Positions 6,587 through 12,558 of a stretch of DNA of 12,696 nucleotides are shown one piece after another. A program made the translations under genes and the position numbers. The stretch's first letter is position 1; every line of letters begins with the position of its first letter. The stretch is from Dehalococcoidia bacterium (GTDB lineage: Bacteria; Chloroflexota; Dehalococcoidia; JACQUA01), in NCBI GenBank assembly GCA_030689845.1, contig JAUYHV010000106.1, forward strand, positions 1-12,696, given 5' to 3'. Below the pieces are notes generated by a model that searched no databases, was not told the origin of the DNA, and worked only from the letters and a program-made list of their open reading frames with translations.

Positions 6587-8524
6587 ATGACTGAAATGAG
6601 ACAAGAGACATCAAAGACCTGTCCCCACGGCGCCGCGGGGTACTGCTACAAATGCGCCGAGGAGGAATTCAGCTTAAGAAAGGAGCTTCTTTTTATCATC
6701 CCGACTGCGCTTCTCCTGGCTGCGGGCATTATGTTTTCACGGTTACTCCAGGAAACTTCATACTCGTGGGTCGAGTTTCCTATTTTCCTGGCTGCCTACC
6801 TCCTCAGCGGCTGGAACGTCCTTTTGAAAGCGTACCGCAACCTCAGCCGTGGCCTGGTCTTCGATGAGAACTTCCTCATGTCGGTGGCTACTGTCGGCGC
6901 CCTTTTAATCCGCCAGTTTCCTGAAGCTGTCGCGGTGATGCTTTTTTTTAAAGTTGGTGAGCTGTTACAGGAACTCTCGGTGAACCGCTCGCGCCGTTCC
7001 ATAAAATCCCTTTTAGATATCCGTCCCGACTATGCCAACCTCAAGAAAGACGGCGAACTGGTGAAGGTCCCTCCCGACGAAGTCGCCATAGACAACCTGA
7101 TAGTGGTCAAACCCGGCGAGAGGGTTCCCCTGGACGGCATTGTCCTTGAGGGTACCAGCAGCATGGATACGTCCGCCCTTACCGGGGAAGCAGTCCCCAG
7201 GAGGATATCCCCGGGAGAGAACATACTGGCGGGGATGATCGCCCGGACGGGAACCCTGACAATCCGGGTTACAAAAAATTTCCACGATTCTTCGGTATCC
7301 AGGATTTTTCAACTGATGGAGGATGCCGCTGACCGGAAGTCGCAGCCGGAAGCGTTTATAACCACATTCGCCCGGTATTACACACCGGCGGTGGTCCTGA
7401 CAGCTTTACTGGTTGCTATTGTGCCGCCGCTCCTGATTACCGGGGCATCTTTCTCCGAATGGACATACCGCGCCCTGGTCCTGCTGGTTATTTCCTGCCC
7501 GTGCGCCCTGGTGATAAGCATCCCCCTGGGTTACTTCGGAGGTATCGGCAGCGCCTCAAAAAAGGGAATACTTGTAAAAGGGGCCGCTTACCTGGATGCC
7601 CTGACAAAGGTAAAGACGGTCGTTTTCGATAAAACAGGGACTCTTACCGAGGGAAGCTTTCAAGTGACGGAGATAGTTCCGGCAAACGGATTTACCCGGG
7701 ATGGAATCCTCAAACTGGCAGCCATCATAGAGACCCAGTCAAACCACCCCATCGCCCAATCCGTCATAGAAGCCTACGGAAGGCCGCCGGACCCTTCGGC
7801 AGTTAAAGATTTTTTGGAAATTACGGGGCAGGGAATCAAGGCAAACATAGACGGTGTTCCGGTTGTCGCCGGAAATGACGCGCTGCTCCACGATGAAGGC
7901 ATCTCCCATGGGGTTTGTAATGCCGGGGGAACAGCTGTCCACCTGGCTTATGACAGCCGTTATGCCGGTTACATTATTATCTCCGACAGCGTCAAAGACG
8001 ATGCCCTGGAAGCCGTCAGGGCGCTTAAACGCCACGGGGTGAAGAATGTAATAATGCTGACCGGTGATATGGAAGCCGCTGCCGCCCCGGTTGCGGCGAA
8101 GTTAGGGGTTGACTCATATATTTCAGGACTCCTGCCGGAAGACAAGGTCAAGGCCGTCAGGGAACTGCAAAACCGGGCCGTAAAAGGGGACAAGCTCGCC
8201 TTTGTGGGTGACGGTATTAACGATGCCCCTGTAATTGCCCTGGCAGATGTGGGAGTTGCCATGGGCGGACTGGGCTCCGACGCCGCCATCGAAGCCGCCG
8301 ACATCGTGATTATGAGCGATGCGCCTTCAAAACTTGCCGTGGCCATTGAGATTGCCAGGGGCACCAGGCGTATAGTATGGCAGAATATTGTCTTGGCCCT
8401 CTCCATAAAAGGCATATTTATCGCCCTCGGCACCCTGGGCATCGCCACCATGTGGGAAGCCGTTTTTGCCGATATGGGCGTCGCCCTCCTGGCAATCCTA
8501 AATTCCACCAGGTCGATGCGATGA
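6587..8524 (+). CDS. cadA: P1B-type heavy-metal-exporting ATPase (Cd/Zn/Pb class, CPC motif)
   Basis: This 645-residue membrane pump exports soft divalent metals using ATP. It shows TGEA (199-202) in the actuator domain, SCPCALVISIP with the metal-binding CPC at 304-306, the phosphorylated DKTGT (Asp348), SNHP (385-388) in the nucleotide domain, and GDGINDAP (541-548). In the last membrane helix FADMGVALLAILNSTR places Asp629 where ZntA has its third transport ligand (Asp714), pointing to Zn/Cd/Pb rather than copper. There is no N-terminal ferredoxin-like HMA domain; instead residues 12-23 give CPHGAAGYCYKC, a short Cys/His motif that might bind metal. The ATG at 6587 has no clear ribosome site and an in-frame stop (6578-6580) lies just before, so the start is this ATG or the one at 6596. 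It lies 62 nt after the repressor gene, the usual cadC-cadA order. Confidence 0.94.
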   Translation: MTEMRQETSKTCPHGAAGYCYKCAEEEFSLRKELLFIIPTALLLAAGIMFSRLLQETSYSWVEFPIFLAAYLLSGWNVLLKAYRNLSRGLVFDENFLMSVATVGALLIRQFPEAVAVMLFFKVGELLQELSVNRSRRSIKSLLDIRPDYANLKKDGELVKVPPDEVAIDNLIVVKPGERVPLDGIVLEGTSSMDTSALTGEAVPRRISPGENILAGMIARTGTLTIRVTKNFHDSSVSRIFQLMEDAADRKSQPEAFITTFARYYTPAVVLTALLVAIVPPLLITGASFSEWTYRALVLLVISCPCALVISIPLGYFGGIGSASKKGILVKGAAYLDALTKVKTVVFDKTGTLTEGSFQVTEIVPANGFTRDGILKLAAIIETQSNHPIAQSVIEAYGRPPDPSAVKDFLEITGQGIKANIDGVPVVAGNDALLHDEGISHGVCNAGGTAVHLAYDSRYAGYIIISDSVKDDALEAVRALKRHGVKNVIMLTGDMEAAAAPVAAKLGVDSYISGLLPEDKVKAVRELQNRAVKGDKLAFVGDGINDAPVIALADVGVAMGGLGSDAAIEAADIVIMSDAPSKLAVAIEIARGTRRIVWQNIVLALSIKGIFIALGTLGIATMWEAVFADMGVALLAILNSTRSMR

Positions 8525-8593
8525 TTACCGACCTTCCAATTCTTCGGCAATGTGAATTTTTTAATAATTATTTAACTTTTTGGATTTTACCTA

Positions 8594-8623
8594 TTGACAT
8601 TCCCGAACGGAATGGTTTATTAT
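8594..8623 (+). promoter_or_regulatory. Promoter of the small zinc-ribbon gene with a dyad in its spacer
   Basis: A perfect TTGACA -35 (8594-8599) is 18 nt from TATTAT (8618-8623). Inside the spacer a perfect inverted repeat, CATTCC-CGAAC-GGAATG (8598-8614), overlaps the end of the -35. A dyad here is a classical operator position, though no regulator can be named. Transcription would start near 8630, with GGAGGG before the ATG at 8653. Confidence 0.65.
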
Positions 8624-8652
8624 TCAAGGCAAATCACCAAGGAGGGATATCA

Positions 8653-8793
8653 ATGCAAGCTTATTGTGTGAAATGCAGGGCAAAAAGAGAAATGAAAAAT
8701 TCAAAATCCATTGTCATGAAGAACAAGAAACCCGCTACCCAGGGTGTATGCCCGGTATGCGGCACCAAGATGTTCCGAATCGGAAAAGCTTAA
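8653..8793 (+). CDS. Small zinc-ribbon protein, DUF5679-like
   Basis: This 46-residue basic protein has two CxxC pairs, Cys5/Cys8 and Cys33/Cys36, expected to hold one zinc in a ribbon fold. The centre, with VMKNKKPATQGVCPVCGTKMF, is typical of the short DUF5679 family, which I recall mainly from Dehalococcoidia and some other anaerobes; its function is unknown. A strong AGGAGGG site 6 nt upstream fixes the ATG at 8653. The reading frame stays open upstream into the ATPase gene, but the promoter and ribosome site show the short form is the gene. It is transcribed alone and is followed by a terminator. The zinc-ribbon fold might act in nucleic-acid or ribosome binding, as in ribosomal L33/L36-like proteins, but that is a guess. 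Confidence 0.85.
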   Translation: MQAYCVKCRAKREMKNSKSIVMKNKKPATQGVCPVCGTKMFRIGKA

Positions 8794-8821
8794 AACACAT
8801 TTAAAGACACTTTAAAGTCGG

Positions 8822-8853
8822 GGCTGCTGACCTCCTGACTCAGCACCTTTTTT
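8822..8853 (+). terminator. Rho-independent terminator after the small zinc-ribbon gene
   Basis: The stem GG-(C)-TGCTGA pairs with TCAGCA-CC (8822-8830 with 8840-8847) around a 9-nt loop and is followed by six T. One bulged base weakens it, but distance (about 30 nt after the stop) and T-run fit. Confidence 0.65.
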
Positions 8854-9051
8854 CTTGGGCTGTTCTCTTGAGGTAGCTAACCCGGTTTCCGGCAGGCAGC
8901 TTTCGACGACGATCAAAATACAATCTCCTTTGCCAATTTTGTTTCCTGGCGACAGGGTATAGGTGTCTGAAAAGCGTTTTAACACCTGTACCCTATACAA
9001 AAATAGGTACTATTTTTAAAATAAAAAGGTATCTTTTGGTACTCCGCATAC
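8854..9051. other. Intergenic stretch with overlapping inverted repeats
   Basis: Most of this region has no assignable gene. Arm A (8954-8966) and arm B (8982-8994) form a 13-bp inverted repeat with one T/G pair, with AAAA-GCG-TTTT inside the loop. Arm B in turn overlaps an 8-bp pairing (8988-8996 with 9004-9011, one bulge). The two pairings are mutually exclusive. No run of T follows either. A minus-strand open frame overlaps the region but is weak (see findings). Confidence 0.5.
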
Positions 9052-9081
9052 TTAACAACCACATATTAAACCTGATATAAT
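9052..9081 (+). promoter_or_regulatory. Distal promoter (P1) of the second decaheme gene
   Basis: TTAACA (9052-9057) is 18 nt from a perfect TATAAT (9076-9081) that carries the TGn extension (TGATATAAT, 9073-9081). The start would fall near 9088, inside the next promoter. Confidence 0.55.
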
Positions 9082-9086
9082 ATTTT

Positions 9087-9115
9087 TTGACTTTTTAGTA
9101 CTAATCCTTTATAAT
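9087..9115 (+). promoter_or_regulatory. Proximal promoter (P2) of the second decaheme gene
   Basis: TTGACT (9087-9092) is exactly 17 nt from a perfect TATAAT (9110-9115). This is the closest match to consensus upstream of the gene. The start near 9122 gives a leader of about 90 nt to the ATG at 9212. Confidence 0.7.
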
Positions 9116-9211
9116 TAGCCCCATAGCCTTAAACATAACGAGCACTCTTAATTAAAATAGCAATCTAAATTTAATTCGCGCTTGGGTTTACCCGTAGAAA
9201 GGAGCTTAGTT

Positions 9212-11599
9212 ATGCGGAAAATCGATCAAAAGTGGTGGAAGTGGGGGGGAATATCACTCATTTTTATTTTAATATTGGTGGCTGCGGCCTGCCAGGGCGG
9301 CGCAGGCCCAGCTGGCCCAGCTGGCTCTTCCGGACCTGCTGGAGCCGCGGGGGCTGCTGGTCCTGCTGGTAAAGTTGGTCCTGCCGGCCCTTCCGGCCCT
9401 GCCGGTCCTGCCGGTGCTGCGGCAGTTGTTTCAGTCTCTGCCCAACCTGAGTCCTGCGCAGTCTGTCATAAAGGTGCTGGCGACAAACACCAGGCTTCTT
9501 ATGATGAATTCTACCAGGACGGCGTCATAAAAATTACGGATTTAGCCTACAAGTTTTCTTCATCGCCTGATACCCACACTGTAACTTTCAAAATGACCAA
9601 AAAAGGCGCGCCCTTTGATGGAAGAAACGCGGATTCGCTGAATATTTATTTCTCACCTTATACCGGTTCAAAGTTCCAATACGAGCCGTACGCTGCCAGA
9701 ACGTCCATAAAAGGGACCTTGACATACGACGGCTCCGGCGTAACGACCAGTACCCTGGTTGAAAAGGCACCCGCAGATCTGGTCGATTTAAATAAGTTAA
9801 ATGGCCTCGTCGTAGTGTATGGCAGTGATGAAGTACTTTATACAAACAGCGCTAAACACATTTCGAGCCCTAAATATCCGTTTGCGGCTTTGTTAGAAAC
9901 GGGAGCAGGCGTTGATTACGTTTCTGCCGCAAATGTCTCAGGCTGTGAAAAATGCCACACCGTTCCTTACCTTAAGCATACCTACATCTATGGCGATGCT
10001 GGAAATGACGGTAACGGGGATGATTTTTACACCTGTAAAGCATGTCACCTGGATAACGGTACCGGCGGCCATGAAGACTGGCAGATTTTAGTTGATAATC
10101 CTGCACGGTATGCTGAGATAGCAGCTGGTAGTGCGAAGACGGCTGCGGAAAAAACCCAGTACGCATATAAAACGAGGCTCATGAATGACGTGCATATGTC
10201 GCATGCCATGGAATTCCCCTATCCCCAGTCCATGTCAAACTGCGCGACATGCCACAAAGGCAAACTTGATAAGATATTAACGGATGCTAATTTCAAGGTG
10301 GAGACCTGCAAGAGCTGTCACCCTGTAACAGGGCCAAAGGAAGGGACCGACCCCCTCAGGGCGCCGGCACTGAAAACCGCATTGCCCCCGGCAATTCATG
10401 GCAGTATGAACTTGGACACCATAGATTGTACAAGCTGCCACAAAGCAGGAACCGGTATGCCGGTATTCAAGGACATCCACAGCGGTTATAACGAGATGAT
10501 CTATACCGCTGACGGTAAGAGGTATTCCGACGCCATTAAAGTCAGCATTGACGGTGCGGTTTTAAAGGGCACCGATCTTACCATCGATATCAGTGCGACT
10601 GGCGCTGTTGGATCACTTGATTCAGCTAATATCGTGCCGGAACTGATGATCGGATTCTATGGCTATGACACCAAAGATTTCATCGTCAATGGACACGACC
10701 GTTATGACAGCAGCGGCAATGGTACGATTTCGCGTGCTGACGGTGACTTACCCAAGGGGGCATATGAAGTCGGCACCGAACATAAGTACTTCAAGACCTT
10801 ATCGAAAGCCGCCGGCTCATGGAAGGTTTCGTCCGACTTGTCAGAATGGGCTGACATGATCAAAGACGGTACAATCAGGAGAATGGAAATTGCGGTTTTG
10901 CCTATGCTGGATAACGGTCATGGTGAAGAGGTTGCCCTCATTGCTCCCTCGAGGACCTTTGACCTTCGTTTGAATGACTTTGACGACGGCTTCTACCTCC
11001 CCATCGTGAAAGAGGTCGGTGGCTGTAACAATTGTCATGACGCGCTGGCAACAACCTTCCACACGCCTGACAGGGGCGGCAATGTTGTAGTCTGCCGGAT
11101 GTGTCACGTAGGGCTTGCCGGTGGTTCTCACCTGGAAATGCAGTCGAGGTCAATCGATTCCTATGCCCATGCAATCCACTCGTTCCAGGTGTTTGATTCT
11201 AACACTATTAAATTCGAAGATCCGGTAGCGGCCGTCCGTTATGCCCATCACGTAGAGGCCGATTACCCAACGTTTGGAATTAAAAACTGTGAATCCTGCC
11301 ACAATGAAGGCACGTTCAATGTGCCGGACCAGTCCAAGTCGATGCCCGGGTTACACTCGGCAGCATATAAATGGACCAAGGACAGGAACATCGGTGCTGT
11401 GCCGAGTTATGTTACCGGCCCTGCTTCAAGGGCCTGCGGCGGATGTCACAGGGCTCATTTGATCAACGAAGATGAGGCCGGTGAACTGGCCGCGTTTAAC
11501 CAGCATACCAAAGCCGGTGGCTATCTTATCGAAGCGGGGAAGGATCCCCAGGCTACTCTTAGTAAGGTAATCAACGACATCATGGCGGTATTTAAATAG
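9212..11599 (+). CDS. Second decaheme c-type cytochrome lipoprotein with collagen-like stalk
   Basis: This 795-residue protein is related in plan to the decaheme at 3677 but is not a close copy. The start is the ATG at 9212 with AAAGGAG 8 nt upstream; an in-frame TTG at 9182 would spoil the signal peptide. MRKIDQKWWKWGG, a hydrophobic core and AAAC mark a lipoprotein (Cys27). Residues 32-70 are 13 Gly-X-Y triplets, mainly GPA and GAA. Ten CXXCH sites follow at Cys82, 245, 275, 344, 366, 406, 605, 628, 693 and 742, so the layout is one heme, a beta-rich stretch, five hemes, a second beta-rich stretch (about 440-595), then four. HxxH followed by YP-x(4,5)-NCxxCH recurs at 328-348 and 653-697, matching the first decaheme. 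An outward electron-transfer role at the cell surface is inferred. It has two promoters and its own terminator, so expression is independent of the genes around it. Confidence 0.93.
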   Translation: MRKIDQKWWKWGGISLIFILILVAAACQGGAGPAGPAGSSGPAGAAGAAGPAGKVGPAGPSGPAGPAGAAAVVSVSAQPESCAVCHKGAGDKHQASYDEFYQDGVIKITDLAYKFSSSPDTHTVTFKMTKKGAPFDGRNADSLNIYFSPYTGSKFQYEPYAARTSIKGTLTYDGSGVTTSTLVEKAPADLVDLNKLNGLVVVYGSDEVLYTNSAKHISSPKYPFAALLETGAGVDYVSAANVSGCEKCHTVPYLKHTYIYGDAGNDGNGDDFYTCKACHLDNGTGGHEDWQILVDNPARYAEIAAGSAKTAAEKTQYAYKTRLMNDVHMSHAMEFPYPQSMSNCATCHKGKLDKILTDANFKVETCKSCHPVTGPKEGTDPLRAPALKTALPPAIHGSMNLDTIDCTSCHKAGTGMPVFKDIHSGYNEMIYTADGKRYSDAIKVSIDGAVLKGTDLTIDISATGAVGSLDSANIVPELMIGFYGYDTKDFIVNGHDRYDSSGNGTISRADGDLPKGAYEVGTEHKYFKTLSKAAGSWKVSSDLSEWADMIKDGTIRRMEIAVLPMLDNGHGEEVALIAPSRTFDLRLNDFDDGFYLPIVKEVGGCNNCHDALATTFHTPDRGGNVVVCRMCHVGLAGGSHLEMQSRSIDSYAHAIHSFQVFDSNTIKFEDPVAAVRYAHHVEADYPTFGIKNCESCHNEGTFNVPDQSKSMPGLHSAAYKWTKDRNIGAVPSYVTGPASRACGGCHRAHLINEDEAGELAAFNQHTKAGGYLIEAGKDPQATLSKVINDIMAVFK
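9305..9421 (+). repeat. Collagen-like Gly-X-Y repeat inside the second decaheme gene
   Basis: Codons 32-70 encode 13 uninterrupted G-X-Y triplets five residues after the lipidated Cys27. Proline occupies X in about eight of them, more than in the first cytochrome, so a stable triple helix is more plausible here. At DNA level it is a degenerate GGNCCNGCN-like tract. Confidence 0.9.
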
Positions 11600-11634
11600 C
11601 AACCCCTTAGATTACCCCGGTAAACCCATGAATG

Positions 11635-11670
11635 AAGCGGCGGGCTCCCGAACCGGGACCCCGCCGCTTT
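11635..11670 (+). terminator. Hairpin terminator after the second decaheme gene
   Basis: A perfect 10-bp GC-rich outer stem (11635-11644 with 11660-11669) is continued, after one C/C mismatch, by a 5-bp inner stem (11646-11650 with 11654-11658) and a 3-nt loop. It starts 35 nt after the stop. Only three T follow, so release may be weak, but the stem is very stable. Confidence 0.7.
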
Positions 11671-11734
11671 AAATATCAGCCACCGAATAGACCCGGAATA
11701 CGGGAATAGAGAGCATAAATATTGTAAACAATCA

Positions 11735-11780
11735 GAAAAAGGGAAATATCCCCAGAAATCCGGATATAGTCCCCTTTTTC
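11735..11780 (+). terminator. Second hairpin before the tetraheme gene
   Basis: GAAAAAGGG (11735-11743) pairs with CCCTTTTTC (11772-11780), and inner ATATCC (11746-11751) pairs with GGATAT (11762-11767), with small bulges. T-rich sequence follows on both strands, so it may act as a bidirectional terminator insulating the tetraheme gene. Confidence 0.5.
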
Positions 11781-11812
11781 ATTTTACGGACGAAAAAATA
11801 ACCCATTCCTTT

Positions 11813-11842
11813 TTGAACCCTCTGCAATGCGCCACTTAATAT
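11813..11842 (+). promoter_or_regulatory. Possible promoter of the tetraheme gene
   Basis: TTGAAC (11813-11818) lies 18 nt from TAATAT (11837-11842). The -10 is poor, but it is the best pair between the hairpin ending at 11780 and the ribosome site, and a start near 11849 would leave a short leader. Confidence 0.35.
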
Positions 11843-11869
11843 CGGGAATAAATAATAAAGGAGGAATAT

Positions 11870-12433
11870 ATGAAAGGTAAACTTGTAATTACCCTTGCCT
11901 TCACCGGGCTCCTGGTGGCGGGAGTTCTGATTGCAGCCTGCGGCAAACCGGCGGCCACGCCGAGGCCCACAGCCGCGCCTACCCGGGCTCCTACGACGGC
12001 AGCAACCGCGGCTCCCACTTCCGCGCCGACAAGGCCCCCGGCCGGGCAGCCCGCGGCTATTCCTCACCCCATTGAAGGACGCGATAACTGCATGTCGTGC
12101 CATGCAGCCGGCAGCCCCGTGGCGGTACCTGCCGACCACGCAGGCCGCTCCAACGAGACCTGCAAGGCATGCCACAAGGCTCCTGCGACGCAGGCCCCAA
12201 CAACCGCTCCGACCAGGCCTCCGGCGACGGCGCCAACCGCGGCTCCAACGGCAGCACCCACCAGTCCACCAGCAACGCAACCTCCGGCAGCCAGTGGTCC
12301 ACCTAAAATACCTCATCCTGTAGAAGGTCGCGATAACTGCTTGATGTGTCATGCCGCCGGAGGACCGGCTCCCGTTCCCGCCGACCACGCCGGTCGCGCC
12401 AACGAGACCTGCAAGGCCTGCCACCAGGCATAA
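11870..12433 (+). CDS. Tetraheme c-type cytochrome lipoprotein of two diheme repeats on Pro/Thr/Ala linkers
   Basis: This 187-residue protein begins with a lipoprotein signal ending LIAAC (lipidated Cys24). A linker rich in Pro, Thr and Ala (about 28-63) leads to a 41-residue diheme unit (64-104, CMSCH at 74 and CKACH at 98). A second linker of the same kind (105-146) leads to a second unit (147-187, CLMCH at 157 and CKACH at 181). The two units are identical at 33 of 41 positions, so they arose by recent duplication. Each contains IPHP(I/V)EGRDNC and PADHAGR, whose extra histidines (His66/His90 and His149/His173) could be distal heme ligands. The pattern is like small diheme repeat cytochromes I recall from Chloroflexota. 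AAAGGAGG 5 nt upstream sets the ATG. The linkers resemble O-glycosylated cell-wall-spanning linkers. A role as an electron relay between membrane and the decaheme proteins is inferred from location and topology. Confidence 0.92.
   Translation: MKGKLVITLAFTGLLVAGVLIAACGKPAATPRPTAAPTRAPTTAATAAPTSAPTRPPAGQPAAIPHPIEGRDNCMSCHAAGSPVAVPADHAGRSNETCKACHKAPATQAPTTAPTRPPATAPTAAPTAAPTSPPATQPPAASGPPKIPHPVEGRDNCLMCHAAGGPAPVPADHAGRANETCKACHQA
12059..12181 (+). repeat. Diheme repeat unit 1 of the tetraheme gene
   Basis: Codons 64-104, from IPHPIEGRDNC to KACHKA. It pairs with the second unit at 12308-12430, sharing 33 of 41 residues and long runs at DNA level such as CGCGATAACTGC. Confidence 0.9.
12308..12430 (+). 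repeat. Diheme repeat unit 2 of the tetraheme gene
   Basis: Codons 147-187, from IPHPVEGRDNC to the end. Substitutions relative to unit 1 are mostly conservative and do not touch heme cysteines or histidines. Confidence 0.9.
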
Positions 12434-12467
12434 CAGCGGTTTCCTAATAAAGGAAAAAAACAACGAT

Positions 12468-12520
12468 AATTGCTCCTTTCACCTCGCCAGAACACGAGGT
12501 GAAAGGGGCAATTATTTTTT
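12468..12520 (+). terminator. Strong rho-independent terminator after the tetraheme gene
   Basis: A 19-bp stem with a single G-U pair (12468-12486 with 12495-12513) surrounds an 8-nt loop and is followed by ATTTTTT. It lies 34 nt after the stop codon. Confidence 0.93.
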
Positions 12521-12558
12521 CCATATGTAAAAGCTCAGAAAGAGTATACCGAACAAGT

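Noticed and set aside
8530..8565. Weak AATTC/GAATT hairpin plus T-run after the ATPase gene
   Set aside because: Only 5 bp of AT-rich stem with an 11-nt loop; too weak to call a terminator.
8377..8793. A 138-residue frame ending with the zinc-ribbon protein
   Set aside because: Its first two thirds overlap the ATPase gene and an intergenic promoter; the AGGAGGG site and promoter support only the 46-residue form from 8653.
8812..9000. Minus-strand 62-codon frame with an LPETG, as a sortase substrate
   Set aside because: No signal peptide and no hydrophobic segment or charged tail of the sorting type after LPETG; the TTG at 9000 has no ribosome site.
9182..9211. Upstream TTG start for the second decaheme
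   Set aside because: It adds ten residues in front of a normal lipoprotein signal and lacks a ribosome site, whereas the ATG at 9212 has AAAGGAG at proper spacing.
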